The notes: generated by a model not told the origin, from the letters alone. Numbered from the stretch's first letter, positions 40,716 through 50,171 are shown. The stretch: DNA of 57,833 nucleotides from Thermoleophilia bacterium (GCA_026415615.1 JAOAGT010000008.1:1-57833), one strand, 5' to 3'. A program made the numbers and translations.

Positions 40716-42626
40716 TCATACGGTCAAGTCCTGCCCCAACTGCATGGCTTTGACAAATTCAGTCATAAAATCCTTGCGGGTGGCGAGTTCCACATACTCC
40801 ACTTGGCGCGCCACCCACTCGGCTTCTCGCCGTCTTTCCTGGTTGAGCAGGGCAAACCGCGCTCCATCTCCCGCCGCGTTGCCTACCGAGGACACTCTGT
40901 CGAGCGGGCAAGTTGGGAACATACCAATGCGCATGGCGTGTTCAACGTCAATGTAGCTTCCAAAGGCTCCGGCAAGGATCACTCGATCCGGCTTGGGCAC
41001 ACCTAAGGTGCGCAGGAGAATCTCGGCACCCGCGCGAAGAGCTCCTTTGGCTAGCTGCACGGCCCGAATGTCCTTGAGGGACACAGTGATATCTCTGCCC
41101 AAAGCTGTCTCATCGGCCCAGGCGATAACAAACTTGTGAGCCCTACCGTTTTCCCTAACCACACGAGGATGGTCCACTTCGGCGACAAAACTCCCATCAG
41201 GCCGAATTACTCCTGCTCTTAGCATTTCGCTCACGGCCTCAATTATTCCCGATCCGCAGATGCCCCGGGCGCCAATTTCCCGGGCTTCGTAGTCAGTGTT
41301 CCAGCCGTCAAGTCCAATAACCTTGAACTTGACGTCCAGAGTTTGAGGATCAATTCGGATGCGCTCAATCGCTCCGGGGGCTGCACGCATTCCGAATTCC
41401 AGATGTGCTCCCTCCAGCGCAGGGCCAGTGGCGCATGAGGTAGACAGCAGGCGGTAGCGATTCCCCAGCACCAACTCGCCATTTGTGCCGATATCGATGA
41501 TAAGCAGTATCTCGTCTTGGTCGTAAGGGCGTTCGGCAATAAGAACGGCTACGTTATCGGCGCCCACAAAGCCTGCTTCCACCGGAAGAACGTGAAGACG
41601 GCAACCCGGGTGAAAGTCCAAACCTATGGAGGAGGCCCTTATGTTCAGGGACCTCTGTACGGCTGGGGCAAAGGGGGCGGCAAGGAGTGGCGCCGGGTCT
41701 ATACCCATGAACAGGTGGTGCATTGCTGTGTTGCCCACCAAAACCACGTCATAAATGTCGGTGGGGCTTGCCCCAATTCGGCTGGCGGCTTTTCTGGCTA
41801 GCGAATTGATCTCAGAAATAACTGCTTGCTGGAGCTCCTTAGCCCCCTGGGGTGTCTGCTTAGCATGTTGCATGCGCGTAATCACGTCATCACCCCACGC
41901 TACCTGGGGGTTCATGGCTGATTCGGTGGCAAGGAGGGCGCCCGTACCGAGATCAACAAGGTAAGCTGCAACCGTGGTAGTGCCTACGTCCACAGCCAGG
42001 CCGAGGACTTTAGCTGTTTCGCTTGCTGGCAGGACGGCGATTACTTGCTTGTTCTGCCAAACTACAGCGGCAAGCTTCCAGTCTGATCGGCGGGCCAGGG
42101 CGGGCAAAGTCTGAACTACCTCGAGGTCACATTCCAAATCTTCGCGGCCATATTCACGCGCGATTGCGGAAAGGAGCCGGTCTGTATCCGCCTGGAGGTC
42201 TTCGAGGGTTGGCGGTTGCAGAGTTACTAAAACGGTCCTGACTGCTGGGTCCACCGGCACGGTGCGATCACTTGCTTCCTTGCGCACTACTTGAGTCAAT
42301 CGGCGGCTCTCTTCCGGCACGTACACCTGAATGTCGCCTCGGACTAAACTCTGGCAGGCCAGCCTCATTCCAGCCCGTATTGCTTCCTGGCCCAGTAGGC
42401 GCACTTCTGCTTCAGTTGGGGGTGATACAGAAGTTGTTTCTTCTGCCTGTGACAGCGCTAAAGACTCAACCAGTACCCGGCACTTCCCGCACACGCCTTT
42501 TCCGCCGCACACGCTCTCGATTTCGACTCCTAGGTCTCGGGCGATGTCCAGGATCGTCCTATTGTTGGGAAACGTCCCCCTTCTACCCGACGGTTGAAAG
42601 ACTACCGTGATCTCATTCGCTGCCAC
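40716..42626 (-). CDS. Reductive activator of corrinoid proteins (RACo-like, DUF4445)
   Basis: A 636-residue protein that uses ATP to restore inactive Co(II) corrinoid to Co(I). The N-terminal 2Fe-2S domain has Cys40, 46, 49 and 91 (SVCGGKGVCGKCR; RLACQS), the plant-ferredoxin spacing. A middle linker (about 100-205) leads to an ASKHA-type ATPase-like domain (LGLAVDVGTTTVAAYLVDLG near 208; ILLIIDIGTNGELVLGNRY; AGAFGSYIDVEHAMRIGMFP). GTG start. Its likely target is the corrinoid protein at the window start, although the genes are about 40 kb apart. The region upstream carries two 21-bp direct repeats and is shared with the divergent glutamate-synthase-like gene. Confidence 0.9.
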   Translation of the reverse strand: MAANEITVVFQPSGRRGTFPNNRTILDIARDLGVEIESVCGGKGVCGKCRVLVESLALSQAEETTSVSPPTEAEVRLLGQEAIRAGMRLACQSLVRGDIQVYVPEESRRLTQVVRKEASDRTVPVDPAVRTVLVTLQPPTLEDLQADTDRLLSAIAREYGREDLECDLEVVQTLPALARRSDWKLAAVVWQNKQVIAVLPASETAKVLGLAVDVGTTTVAAYLVDLGTGALLATESAMNPQVAWGDDVITRMQHAKQTPQGAKELQQAVISEINSLARKAASRIGASPTDIYDVVLVGNTAMHHLFMGIDPAPLLAAPFAPAVQRSLNIRASSIGLDFHPGCRLHVLPVEAGFVGADNVAVLIAERPYDQDEILLIIDIGTNGELVLGNRYRLLSTSCATGPALEGAHLEFGMRAAPGAIERIRIDPQTLDVKFKVIGLDGWNTDYEAREIGARGICGSGIIEAVSEMLRAGVIRPDGSFVAEVDHPRVVRENGRAHKFVIAWADETALGRDITVSLKDIRAVQLAKGALRAGAEILLRTLGVPKPDRVILAGAFGSYIDVEHAMRIGMFPTCPLDRVSSVGNAAGDGARFALLNQERRREAEWVARQVEYVELATRKDFMTEFVKAMQLGQDLTV

Positions 42627-42655
42627 TCTTCTTGCCTCTGCTGGTTAGTCTTGGC

Positions 42656-42697
42656 GATTCTGCACGTCATCAAAATGATTCTGTACGTCATCAAAAT
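42656..42697. promoter_or_regulatory. Two 21-bp direct repeats upstream of the RACo-like gene
   Basis: GATTCTGCACGTCATCAAAA(T) at 42656-42676 and GATTCTGTACGTCATCAAAA(T) at 42677-42697, one mismatch, head to tail and exactly 21 bases (two helical turns) apart, 30 bases upstream of the RACo-like start. It is a likely operator for a regulator bound twice on one face. The rest of the 364-base region up to the divergent gene shows no gene. Confidence 0.65.
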
Positions 42698-42990
42698 ACA
42701 GTGCAGTCTTGTTAAGCGCTAGTGATGCGAGTGAAAGAAAGGTAAATCGGGCTTTGCTTAAGGGCCAACTCCTTCCAAGACAAGACGAAGTCCGGGCTAG
42801 CTCTTCGCTGGAGATGGCCATGTGTATAAACGGTGGCACTGTCGATAGGGACGCTTGGCCAAGGACAAAAACAAATATCGCAGATAGAGTGGGGGCTTAC
42901 CACTTTGGGCTACAGGCAGACAGGTAGCCTGCCCGCTTGGCCGTTGGGCGGCGGAGCTCGCAGACATGCTTCGGGAGGAGGTTTGTGCTT

Positions 42991-44595
42991 ATGCATTATT
43001 CACACACAGGCTCTAATGAGGCTCTTGAAACCCGCAACCGTTCGCGCGATGTAGCGGCACAATCTGGAGTCTGCACGCGTTGCATGGCGGATTGTCAGGG
43101 CAACTGTGATGTTTTCAAAGCTTCTTTTAGGGGCCGCGAGGTAATCTACCCGGGTCCTTTCGGGGAAATGACTGCGGGCGCGGACAAGCTTTCCCCGGTC
43201 GACTACTCGCACCTTAACATTCTTGGCTACGCCATGGGGGCTAAGGCTATCGATGAAGCCAACCCCAATAAGGCGATTTTTCCTGAGGTTGATACCACAG
43301 CCGTTTACGGGCACACCCATCCTGTCCGCATGAAGATGCCGGTGTTCACAGGGGCTCTTGGCTCTACTGATATCGCTCGCAAGTACTGGGAGTCGTTTGC
43401 GGTAGGGGCAGCCATCTCAGGCATAACCATTGTGGTGGGGGAGAACGTCTGTGGCATCGATCCGCAGGCTGAGTTCAGCAAAGATGGCCGTGTAAAGCGC
43501 TCGCCGGAAATGGAGCGGCGGATCCGCATTTACCGAGAGTGGCAGGAAGACTACGGCGACATCATCGTCCAGCTCAACGTAGAAGACACTGCCTTTGGCG
43601 TAGCTGAGTACGTGGTTGAGAAGTTGGGCGTGGAGACCATAGAGCTAAAATGGGGCCAAGGCGCCAAGTGCATTGGCGGTGAGGTCAAGATCCGGGACAT
43701 TGATCGGGCGATCGAGCTGCAGAAGAGGGGCTATATAGTCACGCCCAATCCAAGCTTGCCCGCTGTGCGCAAGGCTTACGAGGCGGGGGCTATCAAGGAG
43801 TTCGAGCGTCATTCTCGGTTGGGCTTTATCGACGAGGAGAACTTCCTGCGCACCGTCGAATACCTTCGTCGCAACTTGGGGGTGAAGAGAGTAACACTTA
43901 AGACTGGAGCGTACGGCTATCCGGAACTCGCTCGGGCTATCAAGTGGTCTTCTAAGGCGCGAGTGGATCTGGTGACGATCGATGGTTCCGGGGGCGGCAC
44001 GGGCATGAGCCCCTGGCGTATGATGGAGGAGTGGGGAGTTCCCACCTTCTATTTGCAATGCATGGCCTATGAGTGCGCCAAGAGACTGGCTACTAGAGGC
44101 GAGTGGGTTCCGGATCTGGCGATGGCTGGCGGCTTCTCCACCGAGGATCATATTTTCAAGGTTCTGGCGATGGGCTCGCCCTACTTCAAGGCAGTCTGCA
44201 TGGGGCGTGCTCTTATGATTCCCGGCTTTGTGGGAACCAACATTGAGGGCGTGGTGGGCAGTGGAGCTCGCCAAGGTTTATGGAAGGAGCTTCCGTCTTC
44301 GGTCAAGAAGTTTGGCCAGACGCCGGAGGAGATTTTTGTCACCTACTCGACTCTCAAAGACAAGTATGGTTCTCGCATGGACAAGATGCCTCTGGGGGCG
44401 GTGGCCATCTACACCTTCATAGACAAGCTTCGTACTGGGCTCACGCAGTTCATGGCGGGAGCAAGGAGCTTCCGACTCGACACCATAAGCCGCAAGGACT
44501 TGATAGCTCTCACCGAAGATGCGGCAAAGATATCGGGCATCCAGTATGTGATGGACGCCTATAAGGAAGAGGCAGAGCGGATCCTGGATAGCTGA
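42991..44595 (+). CDS. FMN-binding glutamate-synthase-like protein with N-terminal Cys cluster
   Basis: A 534-residue protein with the glutamate synthase FMN/TIM-barrel domain (PF01645-type): GETVC-like text is absent, but MKMPVFTGALGSTDIARKYW, ELKWGQGAKCIGGEVKIRDI, LVTIDGSGGGTGMSPWRMME and DLAMAGGFSTEDHIFKVLAM are typical. It lacks the amidotransferase domain and the usual Cys-rich CxxxxxCxxxxC 3Fe-4S motif. Instead there is an N-terminal cluster, Cys28, 31, 35 and 39 (CTRCMADCQGNC). GGGAGGAGG lies 9 bases before ATG 42991 (GTG 42985 is an alternative). It shares its promoter region with the RACo-like gene. It may be a redox flavoenzyme rather than a glutamate synthase; the substrate is unknown. 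Confidence 0.78.
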   Translation: MHYSHTGSNEALETRNRSRDVAAQSGVCTRCMADCQGNCDVFKASFRGREVIYPGPFGEMTAGADKLSPVDYSHLNILGYAMGAKAIDEANPNKAIFPEVDTTAVYGHTHPVRMKMPVFTGALGSTDIARKYWESFAVGAAISGITIVVGENVCGIDPQAEFSKDGRVKRSPEMERRIRIYREWQEDYGDIIVQLNVEDTAFGVAEYVVEKLGVETIELKWGQGAKCIGGEVKIRDIDRAIELQKRGYIVTPNPSLPAVRKAYEAGAIKEFERHSRLGFIDEENFLRTVEYLRRNLGVKRVTLKTGAYGYPELARAIKWSSKARVDLVTIDGSGGGTGMSPWRMMEEWGVPTFYLQCMAYECAKRLATRGEWVPDLAMAGGFSTEDHIFKVLAMGSPYFKAVCMGRALMIPGFVGTNIEGVVGSGARQGLWKELPSSVKKFGQTPEEIFVTYSTLKDKYGSRMDKMPLGAVAIYTFIDKLRTGLTQFMAGARSFRLDTISRKDLIALTEDAAKISGIQYVMDAYKEEAERILDS

Positions 44596-44625
44596 GCTGC
44601 TCGTCTGAGAGCGGGTATTGGATGG

Positions 44626-44667
44626 GGGCGGCGCAGCTGGGGGCCGGAGGCCCCAGCTGCGCCGCCC
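44626..44667. terminator. Bidirectional terminator, 17-bp stem
   Basis: GGGCGGCGCAGCTGGGG (44626-44642) with CCCCAGCTGCGCCGCCC (44651-44667), between the convergent glutamate-synthase-like and hexosaminidase genes. It is followed by AACTTTCTG on the plus side. Confidence 0.85.
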
Positions 44668-44678
44668 AACTTTCTGTG

Positions 44679-46118
44679 TTAGCGGCCAAGCAACCCGCAG
44701 CGTGCTTTGAGCTGCAGCACGCGAAGAGCCGCCTCATCTAGTCGCTCCCGGGGGAGATCTCCATTTTCGACAGCTTCGACAATCCCGTCGATTATTTGAA
44801 GCTGGCGATCAAGCGTTCCTGTCGATATCAGTAAATCGCATCCGGCTAGCAAAGCAGCCACTGCAGTTTCCGCAGGGTTGATGCTATCAGATGAAGCTCG
44901 ACCTGACCTTTCTTGCCCGGCTCGCGTTCTCCAAGCAGCTCCCGCCATCTCGAGGTCGTCTGCCACGACTAGACCGGCAAAGCCCAGACCAGTCCGCAAC
45001 ACTGTATTGACAACGACTGGGGAAAGGGACGCCGGACGTTCGGGGTCATACGCTTCAGCCACGATGTGAGCCACCATTATTCCCTCGGTTCCAGCCTCCA
45101 TAGCAGCAAGGAATGGGGGAAAGTGCGTGGTGGCAAACTCAGCCTGGCTTGTGTGAGAGATCACTGTCTGTTTGTGCGTGTCTTCGGATGCGGCTCCATG
45201 GCCAGGAAAGTGTTTCGCAACCGTAACTAGCCCACCCTTTCGGTATCCCTCTGTCACGGCTCGTACGAAACGTGCGACCACGGTTGGATCGCCGCTGTAT
45301 GTTCTTAAGTACAAGAAAGACTCCGGGTTGCTGACCACGTCTGCAACGGGGGCAAGGTTTACGTTTATTCCCAAGGAGCATAGGGCCTTGGCGGTCTCTT
45401 CAGCCAAGCGGGCTGCTTCAAGGACGGAGTAGTTAGCCCCGACCACTCGGGCTGCAGGCAGGCTGGGAACGCCCTCGCGGATGCGCGCAACCGGACCCCC
45501 TTCCTGATCGACTGCAATCAGCAGGCCAACGCCCGTCGTATGCCCCGCTACAGCCTGGGCGTCACCGATGAGTGTCTTTAGTTGCTGGAGGTCGGTGATA
45601 TTGGCTTCGAGCAAAAGGAGACCTCCGGGAGGGCCGGCGCCAAGCAGTCGCGCGAGGTAAGGATCCAGCGAGGTCCCGGAGAAAGTAGCGAGGAGCACTT
45701 GGGCTGCCTCTTGCTGTAAGCTGAGACTGGCGAGTGTCTGGCGTGCGACGCTAGGGGTTGTGGTGCTGACGCTGTCAACGTCGAGCGTTTTCTCATTGGC
45801 GGCCGTTGTTTCAGGTGTGGCTACTTGGGCTGTTTTGCTAGTAGTAGCTGCTTGGGCTGTCATGTCAGTGGGGTCATACTCAACGCTCACTGATGGATTA
45901 ACCGAATCCGAAAAGGATTGCGCGGAGGAACCTGGCAAACGGCTGGGACCGGATGGCGAATAAGAGCTTTCACAGCCGATCTCCGTCATCGAGACGAGAA
46001 CGAAGGCAATCGCAAACCCGGTGATCCATATGCACAGTCCAGCAGGGCATGTGGAGAAGGCAGCAGGGCATTTGAGCAAGGTGCGACGTCTCACTTGCTG
46101 ACGGAGCATCTCTAACAA
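44679..46118 (-). CDS. nagZ: Glycoside hydrolase family 3 beta-N-acetylhexosaminidase-like, membrane-anchored
   Basis: A 479-residue GH3 enzyme with an N-terminal membrane or lipoprotein segment (about 30-49, ending IGC) and a Ser/Thr-rich linker to about residue 125. The catalytic domain has VDQEGGPVARI, LGINVNLAPVADV, the loop KHFPGHGAASEDTH with the His-Asp acid pair of NagZ-type enzymes, and the nucleophile Asp in LVVADDLEMAGA. It should cut N-acetylglucosamine from peptidoglycan fragments outside the cell. TTG or, three codons later, ATG starts the frame. Its 5' end overlaps the end of the MFS gene, so the two are co-transcribed. Confidence 0.85.
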   Translation of the reverse strand: MLEMLRQQVRRRTLLKCPAAFSTCPAGLCIWITGFAIAFVLVSMTEIGCESSYSPSGPSRLPGSSAQSFSDSVNPSVSVEYDPTDMTAQAATTSKTAQVATPETTAANEKTLDVDSVSTTTPSVARQTLASLSLQQEAAQVLLATFSGTSLDPYLARLLGAGPPGGLLLLEANITDLQQLKTLIGDAQAVAGHTTGVGLLIAVDQEGGPVARIREGVPSLPAARVVGANYSVLEAARLAEETAKALCSLGINVNLAPVADVVSNPESFLYLRTYSGDPTVVARFVRAVTEGYRKGGLVTVAKHFPGHGAASEDTHKQTVISHTSQAEFATTHFPPFLAAMEAGTEGIMVAHIVAEAYDPERPASLSPVVVNTVLRTGLGFAGLVVADDLEMAGAAWRTRAGQERSGRASSDSINPAETAVAALLAGCDLLISTGTLDRQLQIIDGIVEAVENGDLPRERLDEAALRVLQLKARCGLLGR

Positions 46119-47320
46119 CCCTCTTCAAGTGTTTCCAGTAGACGCAGGCCGAGCACGGCAAGGGACCCAACGACCACTACCCCGCCAGTAATAAGAATCC
46201 CCAAGCTCAGACTTGCCGCTTCACCAAGGTACCCGAGTCCTAGAGGCAGTAAGCCACCGCCCAGTACAAACCCGAGTGGAGGCCCAAAGGCATTAGCCAG
46301 GCTGCGGTACGTTGGCTGAACTGTGCGGGAAAGAGCAGCAAACGCAGGCGGGAAGAAACAGACAGCGAGCGCGGCCATGAGCACAACAGCAAAGATGAGG
46401 GGGATTCCCGATAACAGGCTAACTCCCATCATGGCTAAGCCGGTGAGCGGAAGGAAAATGCCGATGGTCCGCTTTTCGCCCAAGCGAGCCGTAACCCACC
46501 CCGACAGAAACACGGTCACGAGTGGAGCTATGTTGGCAAGACCTAGCAAAGCGCTCGCGTTCTGGGCGCTCATTTCTCTTTCTCCGGTCAGATAAAGGGA
46601 AAGCATGCTGTAAACACCTACTTGCGCTCCCATGCCGAGGGCAAAGAGAAAGACCATGAGCCAGAAGGACCGGGTGCGGAGCACCGGTTGGAGCGTCTTG
46701 GGGCTGGCAGCTTCTCCCGGGAATGCTCCCACTCCCCCTACTTGCCCGGTGGCGAGGAAGAAGGCAAGTCCCAGTCCTGCCGCAAGCGCAGCTACAACAA
46801 GCAGGGTGACATCCCAATGGGACCACCTAAGAACGGCGGCAGCCACGAGGGGGCCAACGACTAGGCTAGCGGGAGGAGCAAGCTGCTGGATGGACAAGGC
46901 TTTGCCCCAGTCTTCCACTCTGACCGTTGCGGTGAGCGTTGCGATGGACGAAGGGCTGTGAATGCCGGTCATCATTCCTAAGAAAACGAACAGTATCTGC
47001 AGAGCCAAGACCGACCGAACAAAGTAGACGGCAAACAGGGCGACGGCTATCCCGAAAACAGAGAGTAGTAGGGAGCCGCGGTGGTTGATCCGGCTTGAAA
47101 TAAGGCCGGCTGCTGCCGAGCCTACTACTGACCCCACAGCGGCGAGCAAGAACAGAGAACCTGCTTGCCCACTCGTGAGCCCAATTTCCTCTGCAATGGC
47201 GGGAAAGAGGGGCGGAAAAACAAAGCGGGCAAGAAAGGTAAGCAAGAAAAGCCCCGTCAGAAACAGCGTCGTTCCTAAGACGTTTCGAAGCGGTTGAGGC
47301 GTCGGGCATTGCTTTGCCAT
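46112..47320 (-). CDS. Major facilitator superfamily transporter
   Basis: A 402-residue MFS carrier with about twelve hydrophobic segments. The MFS signature between segments 2 and 3 is weak (SSRINHRGSLLL); early text LARFVFPPLFPAIAEEIGLT is typical of the superfamily. ATG 47320 is preceded by GGAAG, and was preferred over a TTG nine codons upstream. The substrate is not known. Its 3' end overlaps the start of the hexosaminidase gene by 7 bases, so it might carry a sugar or muropeptide, but that is inference. Confidence 0.85.
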   Translation of the reverse strand: MAKQCPTPQPLRNVLGTTLFLTGLFLLTFLARFVFPPLFPAIAEEIGLTSGQAGSLFLLAAVGSVVGSAAAGLISSRINHRGSLLLSVFGIAVALFAVYFVRSVLALQILFVFLGMMTGIHSPSSIATLTATVRVEDWGKALSIQQLAPPASLVVGPLVAAAVLRWSHWDVTLLVVAALAAGLGLAFFLATGQVGGVGAFPGEAASPKTLQPVLRTRSFWLMVFLFALGMGAQVGVYSMLSLYLTGEREMSAQNASALLGLANIAPLVTVFLSGWVTARLGEKRTIGIFLPLTGLAMMGVSLLSGIPLIFAVVLMAALAVCFFPPAFAALSRTVQPTYRSLANAFGPPLGFVLGGGLLPLGLGYLGEAASLSLGILITGGVVVVGSLAVLGLRLLETLEEGC

Positions 47321-47368
47321 GGTCCCACTTCCTTCAAAGTGGCGCAATTCAAAGCGACGCGAGTTTAC

Positions 47369-48193
47369 CTAAGTGTAAATGTCTCTGCGCTGGAAAGCTA
47401 TTCCCGCTGCCGCGACGAGAAAGCAGAAAGCAAGCAGCATCGCCAGGGTTGATGTCCAAGGAAAGTCGCCTCTTATGGGGTGGCCGAGATGGTAAAGGAG
47501 CGACAAGACGCGTGCCTTTTCCATGGTCTTGGAGACCTGAGAAAGAGCTTGGATCACATACATGGCAATGAGCAATACAGCTGGAATAGCGATTGCCACT
47601 GAGCTTCTCCGCATAATCGCAGAGAGAACAAGGGCCAGCGAACCAAAAACCAGACAGAGCGGCCACACGGCCACCATGGCCATCGCCAGCCGCCCAGGGC
47701 CGAGTTCAACCCCGACTATGGGAACAGCGAGGTACGTGAGCAGGTAGGTAACTGCCAGAACAACTGCGGTTGACACTGCCATGGCAAGCGCTGAGGCGGC
47801 CACGAGATGCCATCTAGGAACGGGGTTGCTAAGCAGAAGGTCCATGGCTTTGCGCTCTTCGCGGCCTGCAATAGCTCGCGCTCCTGCAATGATTACCATG
47901 AAGGGGAGAGCCACAGGTAGCAGCATGCTAAGAAATTCCATTTCCAGCCAGTTTTCGACGCTGATTGGCCCCTGTAGCTCACCCAGAAACCGACGCATGC
48001 TTTCGGGGGCCTGCTTCATGTAGTCCTCTATGAAGGTACTCATGCTGGGGTAAAGCGCTACATAGAGGATGCCAAGCGCTCCTAAAGCTACGCCCCAAAT
48101 GAACACCGAGCGCCAGCGGCCAGAAAGCTCTTGAGCTACGAGAGTCCAGAGAGATCGGCTGTACATGCGCTTGCGGCTCACGGGCACCATCAT
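47369..48193 (-). CDS. ABC-2 type transporter permease
   Basis: A 274-residue membrane protein with six hydrophobic segments, one near the N-terminus (IWGVALGALGILYVALYP) and five in the C-terminal 180 residues. The segment VIIAGARAIAGREERKAMD and LLLSNPVPRWHLVAAS fit ABC-2 permeases of the linearmycin/Nod/Yhh type. Its ATG overlaps the ATPase stop (ATGA). It works with the ATPase upstream as an exporter; the cargo is unknown. The gene order in this run is lipoprotein, ATPase, permease. Confidence 0.85.
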   Translation of the reverse strand: MMVPVSRKRMYSRSLWTLVAQELSGRWRSVFIWGVALGALGILYVALYPSMSTFIEDYMKQAPESMRRFLGELQGPISVENWLEMEFLSMLLPVALPFMVIIAGARAIAGREERKAMDLLLSNPVPRWHLVAASALAMAVSTAVVLAVTYLLTYLAVPIVGVELGPGRLAMAMVAVWPLCLVFGSLALVLSAIMRRSSVAIAIPAVLLIAMYVIQALSQVSKTMEKARVLSLLYHLGHPIRGDFPWTSTLAMLLAFCFLVAAAGIAFQRRDIYT

Positions 48194-49083
48194 GACCCCG
48201 ATTCGTAGTACTGTAGGAAAATCTCATCAAGAGTGGGGCGCTCTACTTTGAGGTCGAGTACGGTGTATCGAGCGGCCACTTTCACTACGGAGTCTATGCC
48301 GTCGTCGAGGCATAACCTTAGTGTGTTTCCCTCGCTCTCAACGTGCGTCACGCCGCTGATTTGGGCGAAGTCGGCCGCTCTTACAGGTTGGGCGAACACC
48401 AGTGTTACCCGGCGCCTCTGTTTCTCCCGCAAGCTCTCGGTTGTCTCTACTGCGACAAGACGGCCTTCCTTTACTATCCCCACCCGATCGCAGATTTTCT
48501 GCACCTCGCTTAGTATGTGTGAAGACAAGAACACGGTTCTTCCCTCGTCCTGCGACTCGCGCAGAGTGGCTAGGACGGCCTCCTGTACAAGAGGGTCAAG
48601 TCCCGTAGTTGGTTCATCTAGAATGAGAAGCTTGGGGCGGTGAAACAGCGCCTGAAGCAGGCCAATTTTCTGGCGGTTTCCACGACTAAGTCGCCCCATG
48701 GGAACATCAAGGTCTACTTCAAAGCGTGAGGCAAGCGCAGCCGCATCTCCCAAATTCTCCATTTGTCTAAGCCTGGCAAATCGCCAAAGGAGTTCCCGTC
48801 CGGTCATGCGGGGGTCAAGGGAAAACTCGCCCGGGAGATAGCCAACCTCCTTCCGCATCTCCACATTTTGGCGCCGAGTATCGAAGCCCAAGACCCACGC
48901 TTGCCCGCTTGTTGGTCTTATGAAATCCAGGAGGATGCGAATAGTGGTTGTTTTGCCCGCTCCATTGGGACCGATGAAGCCGAATATCTCGCCAGCGGCG
49001 ACTTCAAGATCAAGGTCTACGATGCCTGTTCGGGTGCCGTAGAACTTAGTCAGGTGCTCTGTTGCAATTGCGGCTTGGGTCAC
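48190..49083 (-). CDS. ABC transporter ATP-binding protein
   Basis: A 297-residue ABC ATPase. Walker A is GPNGAGKTTT (about 40-49), the signature is LSRGNRQKIGLLQAL, Walker B is LLILDEPTTGLDP and the H-loop SSHILSEV. The C-terminal about 85 residues form the extra domain usual in DrrA/CcmA-type exporters. GTG 49083 was chosen because it overlaps the lipoprotein stop (GTGA); the open frame runs 23 codons further upstream but only inside that gene. It pairs with the ABC-2 permease downstream. Confidence 0.92.
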   Translation of the reverse strand: MTQAAIATEHLTKFYGTRTGIVDLDLEVAAGEIFGFIGPNGAGKTTTIRILLDFIRPTSGQAWVLGFDTRRQNVEMRKEVGYLPGEFSLDPRMTGRELLWRFARLRQMENLGDAAALASRFEVDLDVPMGRLSRGNRQKIGLLQALFHRPKLLILDEPTTGLDPLVQEAVLATLRESQDEGRTVFLSSHILSEVQKICDRVGIVKEGRLVAVETTESLREKQRRRVTLVFAQPVRAADFAQISGVTHVESEGNTLRLCLDDGIDSVVKVAARYTVLDLKVERPTLDEIFLQYYESGS

Positions 49084-50018
49084 GGGTTGGGACTCTCGTC
49101 CGGCAGGAGGGGACGGAAGTAGAGGTTGTACTGCTTGTCTTTCCATTGCCACACAGTGATCTGAGTGGCTTGGGAGAGAAGGGGACGCAGTTTCGCCAGG
49201 TCTTCACCCTGCAGTGCAAACTCGCGGAATCCTTGTGGGTCATCGGTAGGTTTACCCAATACGCCGGGGTCGTTAAGCGGCCAGTCGAGCAAGTCAGGTT
49301 GCACTTCTGCGTCGGCCCATGCCTCCGGGTCAAATGGGGCAGCGTATACCCGTAGGGCGGTGAACTCGTAGGGAGACCACACGATAGGTTCTGCGGTAAA
49401 CGCCGAAAGGTCCGAGAGTTTAGCCACGAAATCATCGACTGCTGCTCTAGCCCGCTGTTGCTCTTTGGTCAGTCCGCTAGCTCCCTCCTCCATACCCAGG
49501 GCGTAAATGGAGCTTTGGTACCTGCTGCCGCCGGCGTTAATGTCAATCACAGTGTTAGCCAGATCAGTGATATTTGGCCGCCCATAGTCCACGTCGTTAG
49601 CAAATAGGCCTACTCGTTGGGCCTCACGCAGAATTGCTTGCACGATCTCTTCGGAAATCTGAGCAGCCTGGAGGTTGGGAAGCGCCGGTCCCGGATAGAT
49701 AAGCACTATGGGGCCTGTCACTATAACAGTTCCATCCCCGTAAAGGGAGAAAGTCGGGACCCTAGTAAGCCTGACCTGCACTGGCACAAATCCTTCCGAC
49801 AGGGATATGCGCATCACGAGCTGGGTGGGATCTGTCGGGTGGGAGATAGGAGGCAGGGTCGAGCTAGTGGACGAGGTCTCGATGGGAGGGGCTGTGGTTG
49901 TGTCTTCGCCATCTTGTCCCCCGAGGCCAGCTCCACAAGAGGTACTAAGCATTGCGGTTCCAAGTAACAAGAACGTCGAAACCAGAACAACAGCAAGTCT
50001 ACGGTTGTGAGCGCTCAT
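49080..50018 (-). CDS. Lipoprotein of unknown function in ABC operon
   Basis: A 312-residue predicted lipoprotein. The signal is RRLAVVLVSTFLLLGTAMLS with Cys near residue 27 (STSC), followed by a Gly/Asp/Thr-rich linker and a folded domain with no family I recognise (LVMRISLSEGFVPVQVRLTR; then VVIVTGPIVLIYPGPALPN-like strands). ATG 50018 follows GAGGAGAAG; an in-frame extension of 58 codons upstream crosses the divergent gene's leader and is rejected. First gene of the operon with the ATPase (GTGA overlap), so it may sense or present the exporter's cargo. Confidence 0.78.
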   Translation of the reverse strand: MSAHNRRLAVVLVSTFLLLGTAMLSTSCGAGLGGQDGEDTTTAPPIETSSTSSTLPPISHPTDPTQLVMRISLSEGFVPVQVRLTRVPTFSLYGDGTVIVTGPIVLIYPGPALPNLQAAQISEEIVQAILREAQRVGLFANDVDYGRPNITDLANTVIDINAGGSRYQSSIYALGMEEGASGLTKEQQRARAAVDDFVAKLSDLSAFTAEPIVWSPYEFTALRVYAAPFDPEAWADAEVQPDLLDWPLNDPGVLGKPTDDPQGFREFALQGEDLAKLRPLLSQATQITVWQWKDKQYNLYFRPLLPDESPNP

Positions 50019-50171
50019 GGCTCTTCTCCTCGTGCGTGCCGCGGCAAATTCTTCCAGCGCCTGTACGAAACATACCATGATTATTCTTTCCACGTACTGG
50101 GAAACCCTACAGTATCCGAGTGTTCTCTCTACCGCCGTGTCAACTACGTGCCAAAAGGTTTGGGGGGGAAG

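Noticed and set aside
42645-42839. 64-codon minus-strand frame ending in repeated FDDVQN
   Set aside because: The repeated residues are only the translation of the 21-bp DNA repeats; no ribosome site. The repeats are treated as regulatory.
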